Of a stretch of DNA of 38,983 nt, positions 30,171-38,983 are shown in pieces. The translations under genes were made by a program, and so were the position numbers. The DNA is from Acidobacteriota bacterium (GTDB lineage Bacteria > Acidobacteriota > Vicinamibacteria > Vicinamibacterales > UBA2999): positions 1-38,983 of the forward strand of contig JADZCN010000066.1 of the NCBI GenBank assembly GCA_020851565.1. The letters are read 5' to 3'. The notes beneath the pieces were generated by a model. It had not been told where the DNA came from. It ran no database searches and worked only from the letters and a program-made list of their open reading frames with translations. Every line of letters begins with the position of its first letter. The stretch's first letter is position 1.

Positions 30171-30922
30171 TACTGAGCCTGCGGCTTCAGCACGCCCAGC
30201 AGATCGATGGGCAGCGGGAACACGATGGTGGAGTTCTGCTCGGCGGCGATCTCGTTGAGCGTCTGCAGGTAGCGCAGCGTCATCGCGCCCGGCTCCGTGC
30301 TGATGACGGCCGCGGCTTGTGAGAGCTTCTCCGAGGCGATCAGCTCGCCTTCCGCGTGGATGATCTTCGCGCGCTTCTCGCGCTCCGCCTCGGCCTGCCG
30401 GGCCATGGCCCGGCGCATGTCCTCGGGCAGGTCCACGTGCTTCATCTCCACGGCCGAGACCTTGATCCCCCAGGGATCCGTCTGGCTGTCCAGGATGTGC
30501 TGAAGCTGCTGGTTGAGCCGCTCGCGGGAGGCCAGCAGGTCGTCCAGCTCGGCCTGGCCCAGGACGCTCCTGAGCGTCGTCTGCGCAAGCTGGGACGTCG
30601 CGTACGTGTAGTCCTCCACCTCCACGATGGCGCGCCTCGGGTCGATGACACGGTAGTACACCACCGCATTCACCTTCACCGACACGTTGTCGCGCGTGAT
30701 GATGTCCTGCGGAGGCACGTCGTGCACGGCCGTGCGCATGCTCACGCGGACAATGCTGTCGATGGGCCGGAAGACGAAGATCAGGCCCGGTCCCTTCGGC
30801 TGCGGCAGGAGCTTCCCGAGCCGGAAGATGACGCCTCGCTCGTACTCCTTGAGGATGTAGACCGACGACAAGAGGTAGAGCAGGACGATGAGGGCGGCGA
30901 TGAGGATCGGCGAGACGATCAT
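30170..30922 (-). CDS. SPFH/Band 7 family protein (slipin)
   Basis: This 250-residue membrane protein has one N-terminal hydrophobic helix ([19 protein letters not shown]) followed by the SPFH domain: [56 protein letters not shown] and [17 protein letters not shown] helical [12 protein letters not shown] segment follows. Bacterial slipins form membrane microdomains and are commonly paired with NfeD. Here the ATG overlaps the NfeD stop (ATGA), which supports joint action, perhaps in membrane-protein quality control. Confidence 0.95.
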   Translation of the reverse strand: MIVSPILIAALIVLLYLLSSVYILKEYERGVIFRLGKLLPQPKGPGLIFVFRPIDSIVRVSMRTAVHDVPPQDIITRDNVSVKVNAVVYYRVIDPRRAIVEVEDYTYATSQLAQTTLRSVLGQAELDDLLASRERLNQQLQHILDSQTDPWGIKVSAVEMKHVDLPEDMRRAMARQAEAEREKRAKIIHAEGELIASEKLSQAAAVISTEPGAMTLRYLQTLNEIAAEQNSTIVFPLPIDLLGVLKPQAQ

Positions 30923-32313
30923 GGGGCGCCTCCTGGTGGCTCGGTCGGTTCCAACGCTTCGACGTGCAGGGTAAGCCCCTCCACGCGCGCAACGCGCAGC
31001 CAGGCTCCGGCCGGCATCTGCGCGGAACTCACGGCACGCCAGATTTCGCCGTGAACCCTCACCTGCCCGGGCTCGGCCGGGCCAAGCGTCGACAGGGCCT
31101 GTCCCCGCTCCCCGATGAGGCCCTCGGCACCCGTCGTCGTCGGCACGCGTTGAGCCCGGAGCGCCAGGCGTCCAAGGCCGAGCACGATGGCGGCCACGGC
31201 CAGGACCACGGGGACGATGACTTCGTAGCCGACGCGCACGCCCGGGACCTCGCGGGTGATCATCAGCGATCCGGCGAGCAGCGCCACGATCCCGCCGATG
31301 CCGAGCACGCCAAAGCTCGGTGCCATCAGCTCGGCGCCGAGAAGCGCGATGCCGAAGACGAGGAGCAGCAACCCGGTCAGGTTCACGGGCAGCACCTGGA
31401 AGGCGAAGAAGGCCAGCAGCAGGCACAGGCCGCCCAGGACGCCCGGCACCAGCGCCCCCGGATTCCAGAACTCCACCATGAGGCCGAGCATGCCCAGCGT
31501 CAGGAGCAGGTAGGCCACCTGGGGATGCGCGATGGCGCCCAGCACCGTCTGCCGCCAGGTGGTCTCCACGCGTTCGACGACCGCGCCCTCGGTGCGGAGC
31601 GTCACCCTCCGCCCGTCGAAGCGGCGGATCTCGCGGCCGTCCAGTTGCCGGAGGAGATCGTCCACGTCGTTGGCGACCAGATCGATGAGCGGCGGTTGTG
31701 CGCTGAGCGCCTCGCGCTCGGTGAAGGCGGCGCTCTCGGTCACGGCTTTCGCCGCGAGGTCCGTGTTCCGCCCTCGCGCCTCGGCAAGCGTGCGCGCATA
31801 GGCCGCCGCGTCGGCGGTGGCCTTCTGGGACATCACTTCGCTCGTCGGCGTCTGTTCACCGGCGGCGACCGGGTGCGCGGCGCCGATGTGCGTCCCCGGA
31901 GACATGGCGGCCACGTCCGCCGCGAGCGTGATCAGGAAGCCCGCCGAGGCTGCCCTGGCGCCCGACGGCGACACGAACACGACCACCGGCGTGCGCGCGG
32001 CGATCATCCGGGACACCATCGTCCGCGTGGACTCGAGCAGCCCGCCGGGCGTGCGCAGGACGATCACGGACGCAACGGCGCCCGACGCGTCGGCCCGTGC
32101 GATCACATCGTCGAAGAATTCCGCCGCGATGGGGTGGATGATGCCGTCGTATTCGGCGACGATGACGCGGGGAGCCTCGCTGCCCTGCTGGACGAGCCCG
32201 GTGGCCACGGCCGCGCCGGATGCGAGCCAGAGCCCCAGTGCGACCGCCCCGCCGCAGGCAGCGGGGTGCCATCGGCCGATTGTGAGCTGCCACGTCCGAG
32301 GTGCGTGTCTCAC
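30919..32313 (-). CDS. NfeD long-form membrane-bound serine protease
   Basis: This 464-residue protein of the NfeD1b class has a ClpP-like serine protease domain (about 45-260) containing [14 protein letters not shown] and [16 protein letters not shown], where the second Ser and a following Lys are expected to act as the catalytic pair. About four to five membrane helices (270-400) and a C-terminal OB-fold ([25 protein letters not shown]) complete it. In archaea a related protease cleaves the slipin partner. The start is GTG at 32313 with GAGAGGAG three bases upstream. The stop overlaps the slipin start. Confidence 0.92.
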   Translation of the reverse strand: MRHAPRTWQLTIGRWHPAACGGAVALGLWLASGAAVATGLVQQGSEAPRVIVAEYDGIIHPIAAEFFDDVIARADASGAVASVIVLRTPGGLLESTRTMVSRMIAARTPVVVFVSPSGARAASAGFLITLAADVAAMSPGTHIGAAHPVAAGEQTPTSEVMSQKATADAAAYARTLAEARGRNTDLAAKAVTESAAFTEREALSAQPPLIDLVANDVDDLLRQLDGREIRRFDGRRVTLRTEGAVVERVETTWRQTVLGAIAHPQVAYLLLTLGMLGLMVEFWNPGALVPGVLGGLCLLLAFFAFQVLPVNLTGLLLLVFGIALLGAELMAPSFGVLGIGGIVALLAGSLMITREVPGVRVGYEVIVPVVLAVAAIVLGLGRLALRAQRVPTTTGAEGLIGERGQALSTLGPAEPGQVRVHGEIWRAVSSAQMPAGAWLRVARVEGLTLHVEALEPTEPPGGAP

Positions 32314-32349
32314 CGCTCCTCTCGCGGCGTAGTGTAACGCCGCCGATCC

Positions 32350-35208
32350 TTATTTCGGTTCAGGCAACAGCACGACCTTCACGTAGTTGGCCGGATCCAG
32401 GTACAGCTCGGCGGCGCGCTGGATGGCACCGCCGTCGAGGGCCGCGATCGCCGAGAGTGGGGTGGTGCCAGCCGCGTCGGCCTCGCCATCCTCGTACCGG
32501 CGCACCAGCTGGTTCAGGAGGTACCCGTTCTCCTCGCTGTCCTTCTCGAACTCGCGCACGAGAATCTCGCGCAGGCGCGCCATCTGGTCCTCGGTCAGCA
32601 ACGTCGCCTGCACTCTACCCATCTCCTCGAACACCCGCTGGACGAGGCTCTCCACGCGTGCGGGGTCGCACGCCCAGTTGATGCGCACGCGGAACTCGGC
32701 GCGAGGGTACTTCACCGCCAGGCTGTCGGCGGTGATGCTGTAGGTGGCCCCGAGGTCCTCCCGGATGGCACCGCTCAGGCGCGCCTGCAGCAGCAGCACC
32801 ATCGTCCGCAGCGCCAGCTTGTGGCTGTCGTCGTACTCGAACGGCCCGGAGAAGACGATCGACACCTCGGCCTTTGGCTCGATGCCCTTCCGCACCGTCT
32901 TCTCGACGACTCCTCTTGGCGCCGTGATGCCCAGGTCACGCCAGCTCTCGCGGGCCGCGGTTGCCGGCAGGCTGGCCAGGTAGGTTTCGACGAGAGGCCG
33001 CATCGCGTCCGGCGTGAAGCTGCCGACGAAGATGAAGGTGAAGTTGGCGGCGTTGGCGAAACGCGCCTTGTAGAAGGCGAGTGACTTCTCGAGGTTCCAC
33101 TGCGCCACGCTATCGGACGTCTCCGGACGGCGACGCGGGTGGTCGCCGCTGAGCGCCGCGCCCATGGCCTGGTTGAACGCGACGTCCGGGCTGGCGTCCT
33201 GGTTCGGCAGCAGCGCCTGTACCTGGGCCCGAAGCGCCGCAAAGGCGGTGGCGTCGGCTCGGGGCTGGGTGAAGCGAAGGTGGATCAGCTGGAACAGCGC
33301 CTCGAGATCCTTCGGTGCGCTGCCGCCGCCCAGGCCCTGGGAGATCTCGCCGATGAAGGGGCGGACGCCCACGGCCCGGCCCGTCAACACCCTGTCGAGC
33401 GTGACGGCATTGAATCGGCCGACGCCGCTCGCCGCCACCACGTCATCGGCCACGCGCACGGCCGCGAAGTCGGCATCGCTGGCGAGCGACGTCCCGCCCG
33501 GGCCGACGGCGCGGAACAGCACCTCGTCCACCTTCAGCGTCGTCGGCTGGAGCACGACGGTGGCGCCGTTCGAGAGGGTCCATTCGATGACGCCCGCCGC
33601 CCGGGTCACGCTCTTCACGATGCGGCCTCGGGGAGGCACGGCGTCCATGAGCGCGGCGCCCGTGGCCGCATCCACGTACGGGGTCAGCCGCTTCGCGGAC
33701 GCGTCGGCGACGACTTTGGCCAGCTGCGCCTGATCGGGCAGTGCCTTGACGCCCTCGGGGGCGACGACGAAGACGACGCGGTTCTGCTCCGGGAACCACT
33801 CCGCCGCCAGCCGGTTCATCTCGGCCAGCGTGATCTCGGGCAGGAACCGCCGGTGGAACGCGAGCTCCTGCCAGATCGTGGGCAGCGCTTCGGACTGCAG
33901 GAAGTTGCGCGTGTACTCGTCGGCCCGGCTCTCGGACTCGCGGTCGGTGCTCTCGGTCACCGCTCGCTCGTAGCCGGCCATCCGCTCGCGCCGCGCGCGA
34001 TCCAGCTCGGTGGCCGTGAACCCGAACCTGACGACGCGCTGGAGCTCGGTGACGAGCGCGTCCAGGCCACGGGCGACCCCGTCGTTGGCCACGATGGCCT
34101 GGAGGACGGCCTCGTCGCGCGTGCGTGGCGCGCCGAACAGGGAACGGTCCGCAGCGGCCCTGATGAACGGCGGGGTCGCGCCCTGGCTGAGCTCGTCGAG
34201 CCGCGCGTCGAGCATCGCCGCGAACAGCTGATCGCGAATGATCTCGCGATAGCCGCCGACCGTACCCTGGTTCCGTGCGGGCGGCAGGTTCGTCAGCCGC
34301 ACCATCGTCGCCGTCGCTTCCTTGTCGGTGACGATGGCGTACCGCGTCGTGGGGCGGTCGGGCACGTCGAAGGCCGGCCGGGGCCGTGCGGGCGAAGGAT
34401 TGGCCAGCGGCGCGAAGCGCTCCCGGATCATCGCCGCGACGGCGTTCCGGTCCACGTCGCCAACGACGATGACGGCCATCAGATCGGGGCGGTACCAGTC
34501 GCGATAGAACCGCACGAGCTGCTCGCGGGTGGCCTTTTCAATCACCTCGGGCACGCCGATGGGCCGCTGGTCGGCGTAGCGGGATCCTTCGAGCTGCACG
34601 CGGCGGATCCGCTCCTGCGTCCGCTCGGCGGCGCCGAGGCGCATGCGCCACTCCTCGAGCACGATCGCGCGCTGGCGCTCGAGTGCGGCCGGGTCGAAGG
34701 TGGCGCCCTGCGCCCAGTCCGCGAGCACCTGCAACGCGACGTCGAGCGCGCCGGGCACGTCGGTCGGCACACGCAGCGTGTACTGCGTGTCGTCGAAGCT
34801 GGTCTCGGCGTTGGCGTCGGCGCCGATGCTGAGCCCGAGCGAGGCGAGGAAGTCGTTGATGGCGCGTCCCGGGAAGTTCCGGGTGCCCTCGAACAGCATG
34901 TGTTCGACGAGGTGTGCCAGGCCGAGCTGGTCGGGATCCTCGAGCACGGACCCCGCCTTGATCACCAGGCGAAGCTCGGCCCGACGGGCGGGCCTGGGGT
35001 TCGGCCGCACGTAGAAGCGCAAGCCGTTCTCGAGGCCGCCGACCAGTACCTCCGGATCCACCGGCATGCCCTCGCCGAGGGAGTAGCCCGCGACGGACTC
35101 GGCCGAGGTGTCCCGGCCGGCCGGCGTCTGCGCGAAGGCAGCTGGCGCGACGAGGGCGAGAACGAGCGAGGTACACCACAGGGCGCGCGTGAGCGAGCGG
35201 ACGGCCAT
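32350..35208 (-). CDS. Secreted M16 family zinc metallopeptidase (two-domain)
   Basis: This 952-residue exported peptidase is of the pitrilysin/insulinase type. After the signal peptide (ending APAAFAQ), the inverted zinc site HLVEHMLFEGT lies near residue 75, with the downstream ligand Glu in VLEEWRMRL. The second M16 half (about 540-940) has no zinc site, as usual, and contains TFIFVGSFTPDAMRPLVETYLASLPA. These enzymes form a clam-shell and cut peptides into short pieces in the periplasm. ATG 35208 is chosen because the signal peptide begins there. Two direct repeats lie just upstream in the gap shared with the divergent kinase gene. Confidence 0.93.
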   Translation of the reverse strand: MAVRSLTRALWCTSLVLALVAPAAFAQTPAGRDTSAESVAGYSLGEGMPVDPEVLVGGLENGLRFYVRPNPRPARRAELRLVIKAGSVLEDPDQLGLAHLVEHMLFEGTRNFPGRAINDFLASLGLSIGADANAETSFDDTQYTLRVPTDVPGALDVALQVLADWAQGATFDPAALERQRAIVLEEWRMRLGAAERTQERIRRVQLEGSRYADQRPIGVPEVIEKATREQLVRFYRDWYRPDLMAVIVVGDVDRNAVAAMIRERFAPLANPSPARPRPAFDVPDRPTTRYAIVTDKEATATMVRLTNLPPARNQGTVGGYREIIRDQLFAAMLDARLDELSQGATPPFIRAAADRSLFGAPRTRDEAVLQAIVANDGVARGLDALVTELQRVVRFGFTATELDRARRERMAGYERAVTESTDRESESRADEYTRNFLQSEALPTIWQELAFHRRFLPEITLAEMNRLAAEWFPEQNRVVFVVAPEGVKALPDQAQLAKVVADASAKRLTPYVDAATGAALMDAVPPRGRIVKSVTRAAGVIEWTLSNGATVVLQPTTLKVDEVLFRAVGPGGTSLASDADFAAVRVADDVVAASGVGRFNAVTLDRVLTGRAVGVRPFIGEISQGLGGGSAPKDLEALFQLIHLRFTQPRADATAFAALRAQVQALLPNQDASPDVAFNQAMGAALSGDHPRRRPETSDSVAQWNLEKSLAFYKARFANAANFTFIFVGSFTPDAMRPLVETYLASLPATAARESWRDLGITAPRGVVEKTVRKGIEPKAEVSIVFSGPFEYDDSHKLALRTMVLLLQARLSGAIREDLGATYSITADSLAVKYPRAEFRVRINWACDPARVESLVQRVFEEMGRVQATLLTEDQMARLREILVREFEKDSEENGYLLNQLVRRYEDGEADAAGTTPLSAIAALDGGAIQRAAELYLDPANYVKVVLLPEPK

Positions 35209-35234
35209 GCCTCGATCGTAGCGGACTTTCTGCA

Positions 35235-35278
35235 CATCATCGGGGCCTCACTTACTGCCCATCATCAGGGCCTCACTT
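35235..35278. repeat. Two direct repeats CATCATCRGGGCCTCACTT
   Basis: Copies at 35235-35253 and 35260-35278 differ at one base and are 25 bases apart, about two and a half helical turns. They sit in the divergent promoter gap of the M16 peptidase and kinase genes, so they may bind a regulator of either gene. Confidence 0.55.
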
Positions 35279-35464
35279 GGCACCGACGTCCTCGAAGCCC
35301 TACCATGGCGCGATGTCCACGGGCTCGCGCCCCCGCGTGCCGATCGCGCTCCCGGCCGATTCGGGCCACACCGAAGAAGGCCGGCGTTCCTCCAGAGCCG
35401 TCTGACCCTCTTCGGCGGCTGGGTCTTTCTCATCGCCGGCGGCTTCCTGGCCTTCGGCCTGCTG

Positions 35465-36973
35465 ATGGCCGTGGTCAACGGCCTGGCCGTCCGACCCTCG
35501 GCGTTCTTTCACCTGGTCGGCACCCTCATCCCCGGTGGCATCTGGGCCGTGGGCCGTGCCAGGCCCCTGTCGGTGCGCGTGGCCAGGGCCGTCGATGCCG
35601 CAGGCACGGTGGCGATCTGTGCCAGCTTCTCCGCCATGGCCGGCGCGGTGGCCCGCTCGGGCTACGCCTTCGCGGCCGACGGCGCCGAGTTCCCGGTCAC
35701 CGTGGATCCGATGCACGCCCTCTCGATCGGCGTGCTCGCCTGCAGCTACGTGCTGTTCTCGCGCGCCATCGCCGTGCCCAGCACGCCGGGCCGGACCGCA
35801 TGGATCAGCGCGGTGAGCATGCTCCCGCTGCTCGCGACCACGACCTACGTGTTCTCGGATGGCGCAGCCAGCGGGCCCGTCGTCACCATGGCGCACGTCG
35901 ACATGGCCTCGTGGTCGGCGGCGGCCGTGGCCATGTCCGCCGTCGCGTCGCGCGTCATCTTCGGGCTGCGGACCGAGATGGCCAAGATCAGGCAGCTGGG
36001 TCAGTACACGCTGGAGGACAAGATTGGCGCGGGAGGCATGGGCGTCGTCTATCGTGCGCGCCACGCCCTCTTGCGGCGGCCCACGGCGATCAAGCTGCTG
36101 CCGCCCGAGAAGGCCGGCGAGGAGAACCTGCGCCGCTTCGAGCGCGAGGTGCAGATGACGGCCGGTCTCAGCCATCCCAGCACGGTCGCAATCTTCGACT
36201 ACGGCCGCACGCCCGAGGGCGTCTTCTACTACGCCATGGAGTACCTCGACGGCATCGACCTCGACCGCCTCGTGCGCGAGCACGGCCCGCAGCCGCCCGC
36301 GCGCGTCATCCGCATCCTTCAGCAGGTGTGCGGCGCGCTGGCCGAGGCGCACGGCATCGGGCTCATCCACCGCGACGTGAAGCCCGCGAACATCATTCTC
36401 TGCGAGCGCGGCGGCGAGCCCGACGTGGCGAAGGTGGTGGACTTCGGCCTGGTCAAGCGAATCGACGCGATGGAAGAGGAGGCCACCCAGGTCGTGACGG
36501 CCGGCATCACGCTGCTCGGGACCCCGCTTTACATCGCCCCTGAATCCATCTCGGGGCGCGACGATGCCGACGGACGGGCCGATCTCTATGCGATCGGCGC
36601 CGTCGGCTACTACCTGCTCACGGGCACGCCGGTGTTCACGGGGAAGACGGTCGTCGAAGTGCTGGCCCACCACCTGCACACCCGGCCGCAGCCGCCTTCG
36701 GAGCGGGCGGCCATCGTCATCCCCGGCGACCTCGAACAGCTCATCCTCGAGTGCCTGGCCAAGGCGCCGGACGACCGCCCGCGCGACGCGCGGTCGCTCG
36801 AGCGCGAGCTTGCGATGTGCGGCGCGAGGACACCGTGGTCGCGGGACCTGGCGGCCGCCTGGTGGACGGCATTCCGGCAGGCGCATCCGTCCGCGCCGGA
36901 GCGGGCGGTGCCGGAGCCGATGCGTGTGACGGCGGAGGTGGACCTGGCGGAGCGCCTGCGGGCTCCGCGCTGA
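35465..36973 (+). CDS. Ser/Thr protein kinase with N-terminal multi-span membrane sensor (5' end probably frameshifted)
   Basis: About 170 N-terminal residues hold five or six hydrophobic helices. The C-terminal Hanks-type kinase domain has GAGGMGVVYRA, AIKLL (Lys), HRDVKPANIIL with catalytic Asp304, DFGLVK and GTPLYIAPES. All catalytic residues are present, so it should be active on the cytoplasmic side. The order membrane-then-kinase is the reverse of PknB. ATG 35465 cuts through the first helix: the same frame continues upstream as a hydrophobic stretch (LTLFGGWVFLIAGGFLAFG) without a start codon. A neighbouring frame has ATG 35313 followed by a plausible polar N-terminus that would join it if one base were restored near 35387. 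The true product is therefore probably about 50 residues longer. Confidence 0.88.
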   Translation: MAVVNGLAVRPSAFFHLVGTLIPGGIWAVGRARPLSVRVARAVDAAGTVAICASFSAMAGAVARSGYAFAADGAEFPVTVDPMHALSIGVLACSYVLFSRAIAVPSTPGRTAWISAVSMLPLLATTTYVFSDGAASGPVVTMAHVDMASWSAAAVAMSAVASRVIFGLRTEMAKIRQLGQYTLEDKIGAGGMGVVYRARHALLRRPTAIKLLPPEKAGEENLRRFEREVQMTAGLSHPSTVAIFDYGRTPEGVFYYAMEYLDGIDLDRLVREHGPQPPARVIRILQQVCGALAEAHGIGLIHRDVKPANIILCERGGEPDVAKVVDFGLVKRIDAMEEEATQVVTAGITLLGTPLYIAPESISGRDDADGRADLYAIGAVGYYLLTGTPVFTGKTVVEVLAHHLHTRPQPPSERAAIVIPGDLEQLILECLAKAPDDRPRDARSLERELAMCGARTPWSRDLAAAWWTAFRQAHPSAPERAVPEPMRVTAEVDLAERLRAPR

Positions 36974-37086
36974 GCGCGCCGCGCCGCCGTGGCGGCTGTC
37001 GGCGGCTCGCGCGATGTTCGGGGTGCGTGGGGCTCCGGCTTCGTTTGCGCGCACGCGTTGGTCGCGACGGCGAGGCGCCGCTCCTT

Positions 37087-38067
37087 TCACAACCGGTCCG
37101 CGGGACTGCGCACGCCCATCCCACCGCGATTCAGCACGTGCGTGTAGATCATAGTCGTGCTCACATCGGAGTGACCCAGCAGTTCCTGGACGGTGCGAAT
37201 GTCGTAGCCGTCCTCGAGGAGGTGCGTGGCGAACGAGTGGCGCAGCGTGTGGCAACTGGCGCGCTTGGTGATGCCGGCTGCCCGGACGGCCTCGGTGACG
37301 GCGCGTTGAATGGCCGTCTCGTGGAGATGGAATCGCGTCGGCTGTCCGGTCCTCGGGTCGGTGCACATCCGGGCGGCCGGGAAGACGAACTGCCAGGCCC
37401 ACGAGATGCTGGCGCCCTTGAACTTGGCTGCGAGCGCGGCGGGAAGCACGACGTGTCCGCAACCGCTCGCCACGTCCGATTCGTGCACGACCTTCACCCG
37501 CACGAGGTGGTGCTGGAGGAGCGGCGCCACGATCGCGGGCAGCATCGTCTGGCGGTCCTTGCGGCCCTTGCCGCGGCGCACAACGATCTGCGCGCGGTCC
37601 ATATCGATGTCCTTGACGCGGAGCTCGAGGGCCTCGGTGAGCCGGAGGCCGGCGCCGTAGAGGAGCGTGGCCACCAGTTTCGGGGTGCCGTGCATGGCGG
37701 CCAGCAGGCGGCGCACCTCTTCCCGCGACAGGACGACGGGGAGGCGCGCGGGCTCGGTGGGACGGACGAGTCCGGGCAGGCCCTGCACTGGCCGGCGCAG
37801 GACGTTCTGGTAGAGGAAGAGGATGGCGCTGCGGGCCTGGTTCTGGGTGGAGGCTGAGACTTCCCGCACCGTCGCCAGAGAGGTGAGGAACGCCACGATG
37901 GCGTCGTCACCGAGTTCTTCGGGGTGGCGCTTCCCGTGAAAGACGATGAAGCGGCGGATCCAGTGGCAGTAGGCCTCTTCGGTGCGGCGGCTGAAGTGGC
38001 GGAGGCGGCAGGCGTGGCGGACGCGGTCCATGAGCTTGGGCGGGGTGGTGGGTTTGGGGATGGCCAT
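37087..38067 (-). CDS. intI: Integron integrase IntI
   Basis: This 326-residue tyrosine recombinase inserts and removes integron cassettes at attI and attC sites. The N-terminal SAM-like domain includes [26 protein letters not shown]. The catalytic set is visible: Arg in [19 protein letters not shown], Lys nearby, [20 protein letters not shown] and the Tyr in IYTHV. Between them lies the IntI-type extra segment ([16 protein letters not shown]), and the end [16 protein letters not shown] plus [12 protein letters not shown] is the usual integron-integrase signature that separates IntI from XerC/D. It is transcribed away from the cassettes, as in known integrons. No LexA box was recognised upstream. 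Confidence 0.95.
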   Translation of the reverse strand: MAIPKPTTPPKLMDRVRHACRLRHFSRRTEEAYCHWIRRFIVFHGKRHPEELGDDAIVAFLTSLATVREVSASTQNQARSAILFLYQNVLRRPVQGLPGLVRPTEPARLPVVLSREEVRRLLAAMHGTPKLVATLLYGAGLRLTEALELRVKDIDMDRAQIVVRRGKGRKDRQTMLPAIVAPLLQHHLVRVKVVHESDVASGCGHVVLPAALAAKFKGASISWAWQFVFPAARMCTDPRTGQPTRFHLHETAIQRAVTEAVRAAGITKRASCHTLRHSFATHLLEDGYDIRTVQELLGHSDVSTTMIYTHVLNRGGMGVRSPADRL

Positions 38068-38401
38068 GGGCGGCCGCCGGTGCGAGAACCGTGCCTCACC
38101 GCAACGCGAGGGATTGAGGGGACCCGGAGGCGCAGTGTGGGCAGTTTCTTCGTACTCCACGGCTCAACGGCCCGTGCAGATCTGCCAACTCCCCGGAGGG
38201 GCGCCGGCGTCGGTGCGAAGCCGCGTTATGCAGCGCCGCCGCGCAGTCTATTTCCGCTGCACGGCGTCTGGGCGCAATCGACGAAAGGCGGATGATCGTG
38301 TAGGTTAGTGGCGGTTCAGGGATGCGGACGGTCTCGGAAGGCAGCGTATGTTCGCAGGGTCTGCTGGCTGGCGGAGGCATGGACCACGCGACCTACTATT
38401 A

Positions 38402-38408
38402 GTTAGCC
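38402..38408 (+). other. Presumed attI recombination point (GTTAGCC)
   Basis: GTTAGCC lies 335 bases from the intI start and 21 bases before the first cassette ORF. Cutting after the G makes the cassette begin TTAGCC, which is the exact complement of the start of the attC at 38887 (GGCTAA). The 334 bases between intI and this point hold no ORF I can support and should contain the rest of attI and the intI and cassette promoters. A stretch at 38225-38248 (GTTATGCAGC...GCAGTC) loosely recalls an IntI-binding repeat of attI1. Confidence 0.6.
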
Positions 38409-38979
38409 GGACAACGAAAATCATGAACTTGCGGTTCCGTTCCAAGGTCGATGCGTGGCTCATCGTGCCGGTGGGTATCGGGATCGCCGTACCGGCCGTC
38501 ATGGGTGTCGTCCGTGTGCTGGCGGGCCGGGTGGGCCTGGGCACCAGCGTGGTCTTGATCGCCATCTCACTCGCGCTGGCCTGGCTCTGCGTGGTCTCCT
38601 ATACGATCACGGACGACACGATCATCGTGAAGCGCGGGCCAATTCGATCCCAGATGCCCCTCAGTCGCCTCCGGACGTTGCGAGGCACTCGCGAGGCGAT
38701 AGCCGCACCGGCACTCTCGCTCGACCGAATCGAGATTCGCACTGACAAGGGACTCTGGCTCCTGGTGTCGCCTGCCGACCGACCGGGCTTCATCCGGGCC
38801 ATCCAGGAACGCGTCCCGTCGATCGAGCTCGAGAAGATCTGAAGGCTATGCTGGGGCGGTCAGTGCGAGTGCGAACAAGAAATGCCGGCTAACCAGCGGC
38901 TGAAGCCGACGCCGGCTGGCACTGCGGCTCCCTGATCGTCCAGAATGGGCATCCGGGCGGCGCGGCTTAGCCGCAAACG
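38403..38979 (+). mobile_element. First integron gene cassette
   Basis: The cassette runs from TTAGCC after the presumed attI to the G of the attC core GTTAG at 38979. It carries one ORF and one attC in the usual order and orientation. The next cassette starts at 38980 and lies outside the window. Confidence 0.75.
38423..38842 (+). CDS. Cassette-encoded membrane protein with bacterial PH-like domain
   Basis: This 139-residue protein has two hydrophobic helices (about 12-32 and 40-62) followed by a small beta-rich domain: YTITDDTIIVKRGPIRSQMPLSRLRTLRGTR, then APALSLDRIEIRTDKGLWLLVSP and a last helix with FIRAIQER. That pattern matches small bacterial PH-domain membrane proteins (DUF1200/bPH type), which are frequent in integron cassettes and elsewhere but lack a known function. 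ATG 38423 is used because the cassette itself begins at 38403, which rules out the longer upstream frame. No clear ribosome site is visible. It is carried on the same strand as attC. Confidence 0.85.
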   Translation: MNLRFRSKVDAWLIVPVGIGIAVPAVMGVVRVLAGRVGLGTSVVLIAISLALAWLCVVSYTITDDTIIVKRGPIRSQMPLSRLRTLRGTREAIAAPALSLDRIEIRTDKGLWLLVSPADRPGFIRAIQERVPSIELEKI

Positions 38980-38983
38980 TTAG
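38887..38983 (+). other. attC recombination site of the first cassette
   Basis: R'' is GGCTAAC (38887-38893). The left arm GCGGCTGAAGCCGACGCC (38896-38913) pairs with GGCGCGGCTTAGCCGC (38959-38974), with two extra bases on the left arm that stay unpaired, as in true attC hairpins. R' begins GTTAG at 38979 and is cut by the window edge. The central spacer is about 45 bases, giving a site of roughly 100 bases, within the known size range. Confidence 0.87.

Noticed and set aside
33139..36543. 1134-codon plus-strand ORF
   Set aside because: It crosses the antisense of the M16 gene and then runs out of frame through the kinase; no recognisable motif.
38161..38229. Possible decayed attC (GCTCAAC ... 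GTTATGC) between intI and the first cassette
   Set aside because: The end motifs fit only loosely and the inner arms do not pair, so it is not supported as attC.

Overview
The window looks like chromosomal DNA of a high-GC soil bacterium, most probably an Acidobacteriota of the Vicinamibacteria type (subdivision 6). That placement is inferred from the mix of gene families: a DUF5916 outer-membrane protein, PQQ dehydrogenase, NfeD/slipin pair, several secreted peptidases (M28, S9, M16), FN3/CnaB surface proteins, and a Ser/Thr kinase with many membrane segments. No rRNA, tRNA or CRISPR array is visible, so the taxonomy cannot be fixed from this window alone.

Layout. 1-1.6 kb: a lower-GC edge with a frameshifted M15-type peptidase and a HEAT-like protein. 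1.8-10.4 kb: DUF5916 outer-membrane protein, secreted asparaginase, a small unknown protein, a truncated esterase pseudogene, a large FN3 secreted protein and the intact esterase paralogue; there are traces of a segmental duplication. 10.5-16.3 kb: a tightly coupled five-gene operon of ATP-grasp ligase, GCS2-type carboxylate-amine ligase, M29 aminopeptidase, circularly permuted ATP-grasp-like protein and membrane sensor kinase. 16.4-19.1 kb: molybdate transporter modABC, divergent from a HTH-TOBE regulator. 19.2-23.6 kb: M28 and S9 peptidases and a small ABM monooxygenase. 23.7-27.9 kb: CnaB/FN3 surface protein, FKBP lipoprotein and PLP aminotransferase. 28-35.2 kb: PQQ dehydrogenase, slipin/NfeD operon and M16 peptidase. 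35.3-37 kb: membrane Ser/Thr kinase. 37.1 kb to the end: the head of an integron, with intI, a presumed attI, a first gene cassette and its attC.

Two things stand out. First, the right end is an integron platform. The integrase carries the IntI-specific C-terminal sequence. The first cassette begins TTAGCC, and its attC opens with the exact complement and has an imperfectly paired stem. Second, the 10.5-16.3 kb operon has the gene content of an uncharacterised peptide or amide-forming pathway, with three amide-bond enzymes or ligase-like proteins, one peptidase and a sensor kinase, most joined by overlapping stop/start codons.

A third theme runs through the whole window: short tandem repeats of 7, 9 and 10 bp sit at many gene borders, and several unit families recur at distant sites. 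In at least three cases they have become coding sequence in frame: the signal-peptide region of the DUF5916 protein, the linker of the HTH-TOBE regulator, and an internal loop of ModC.
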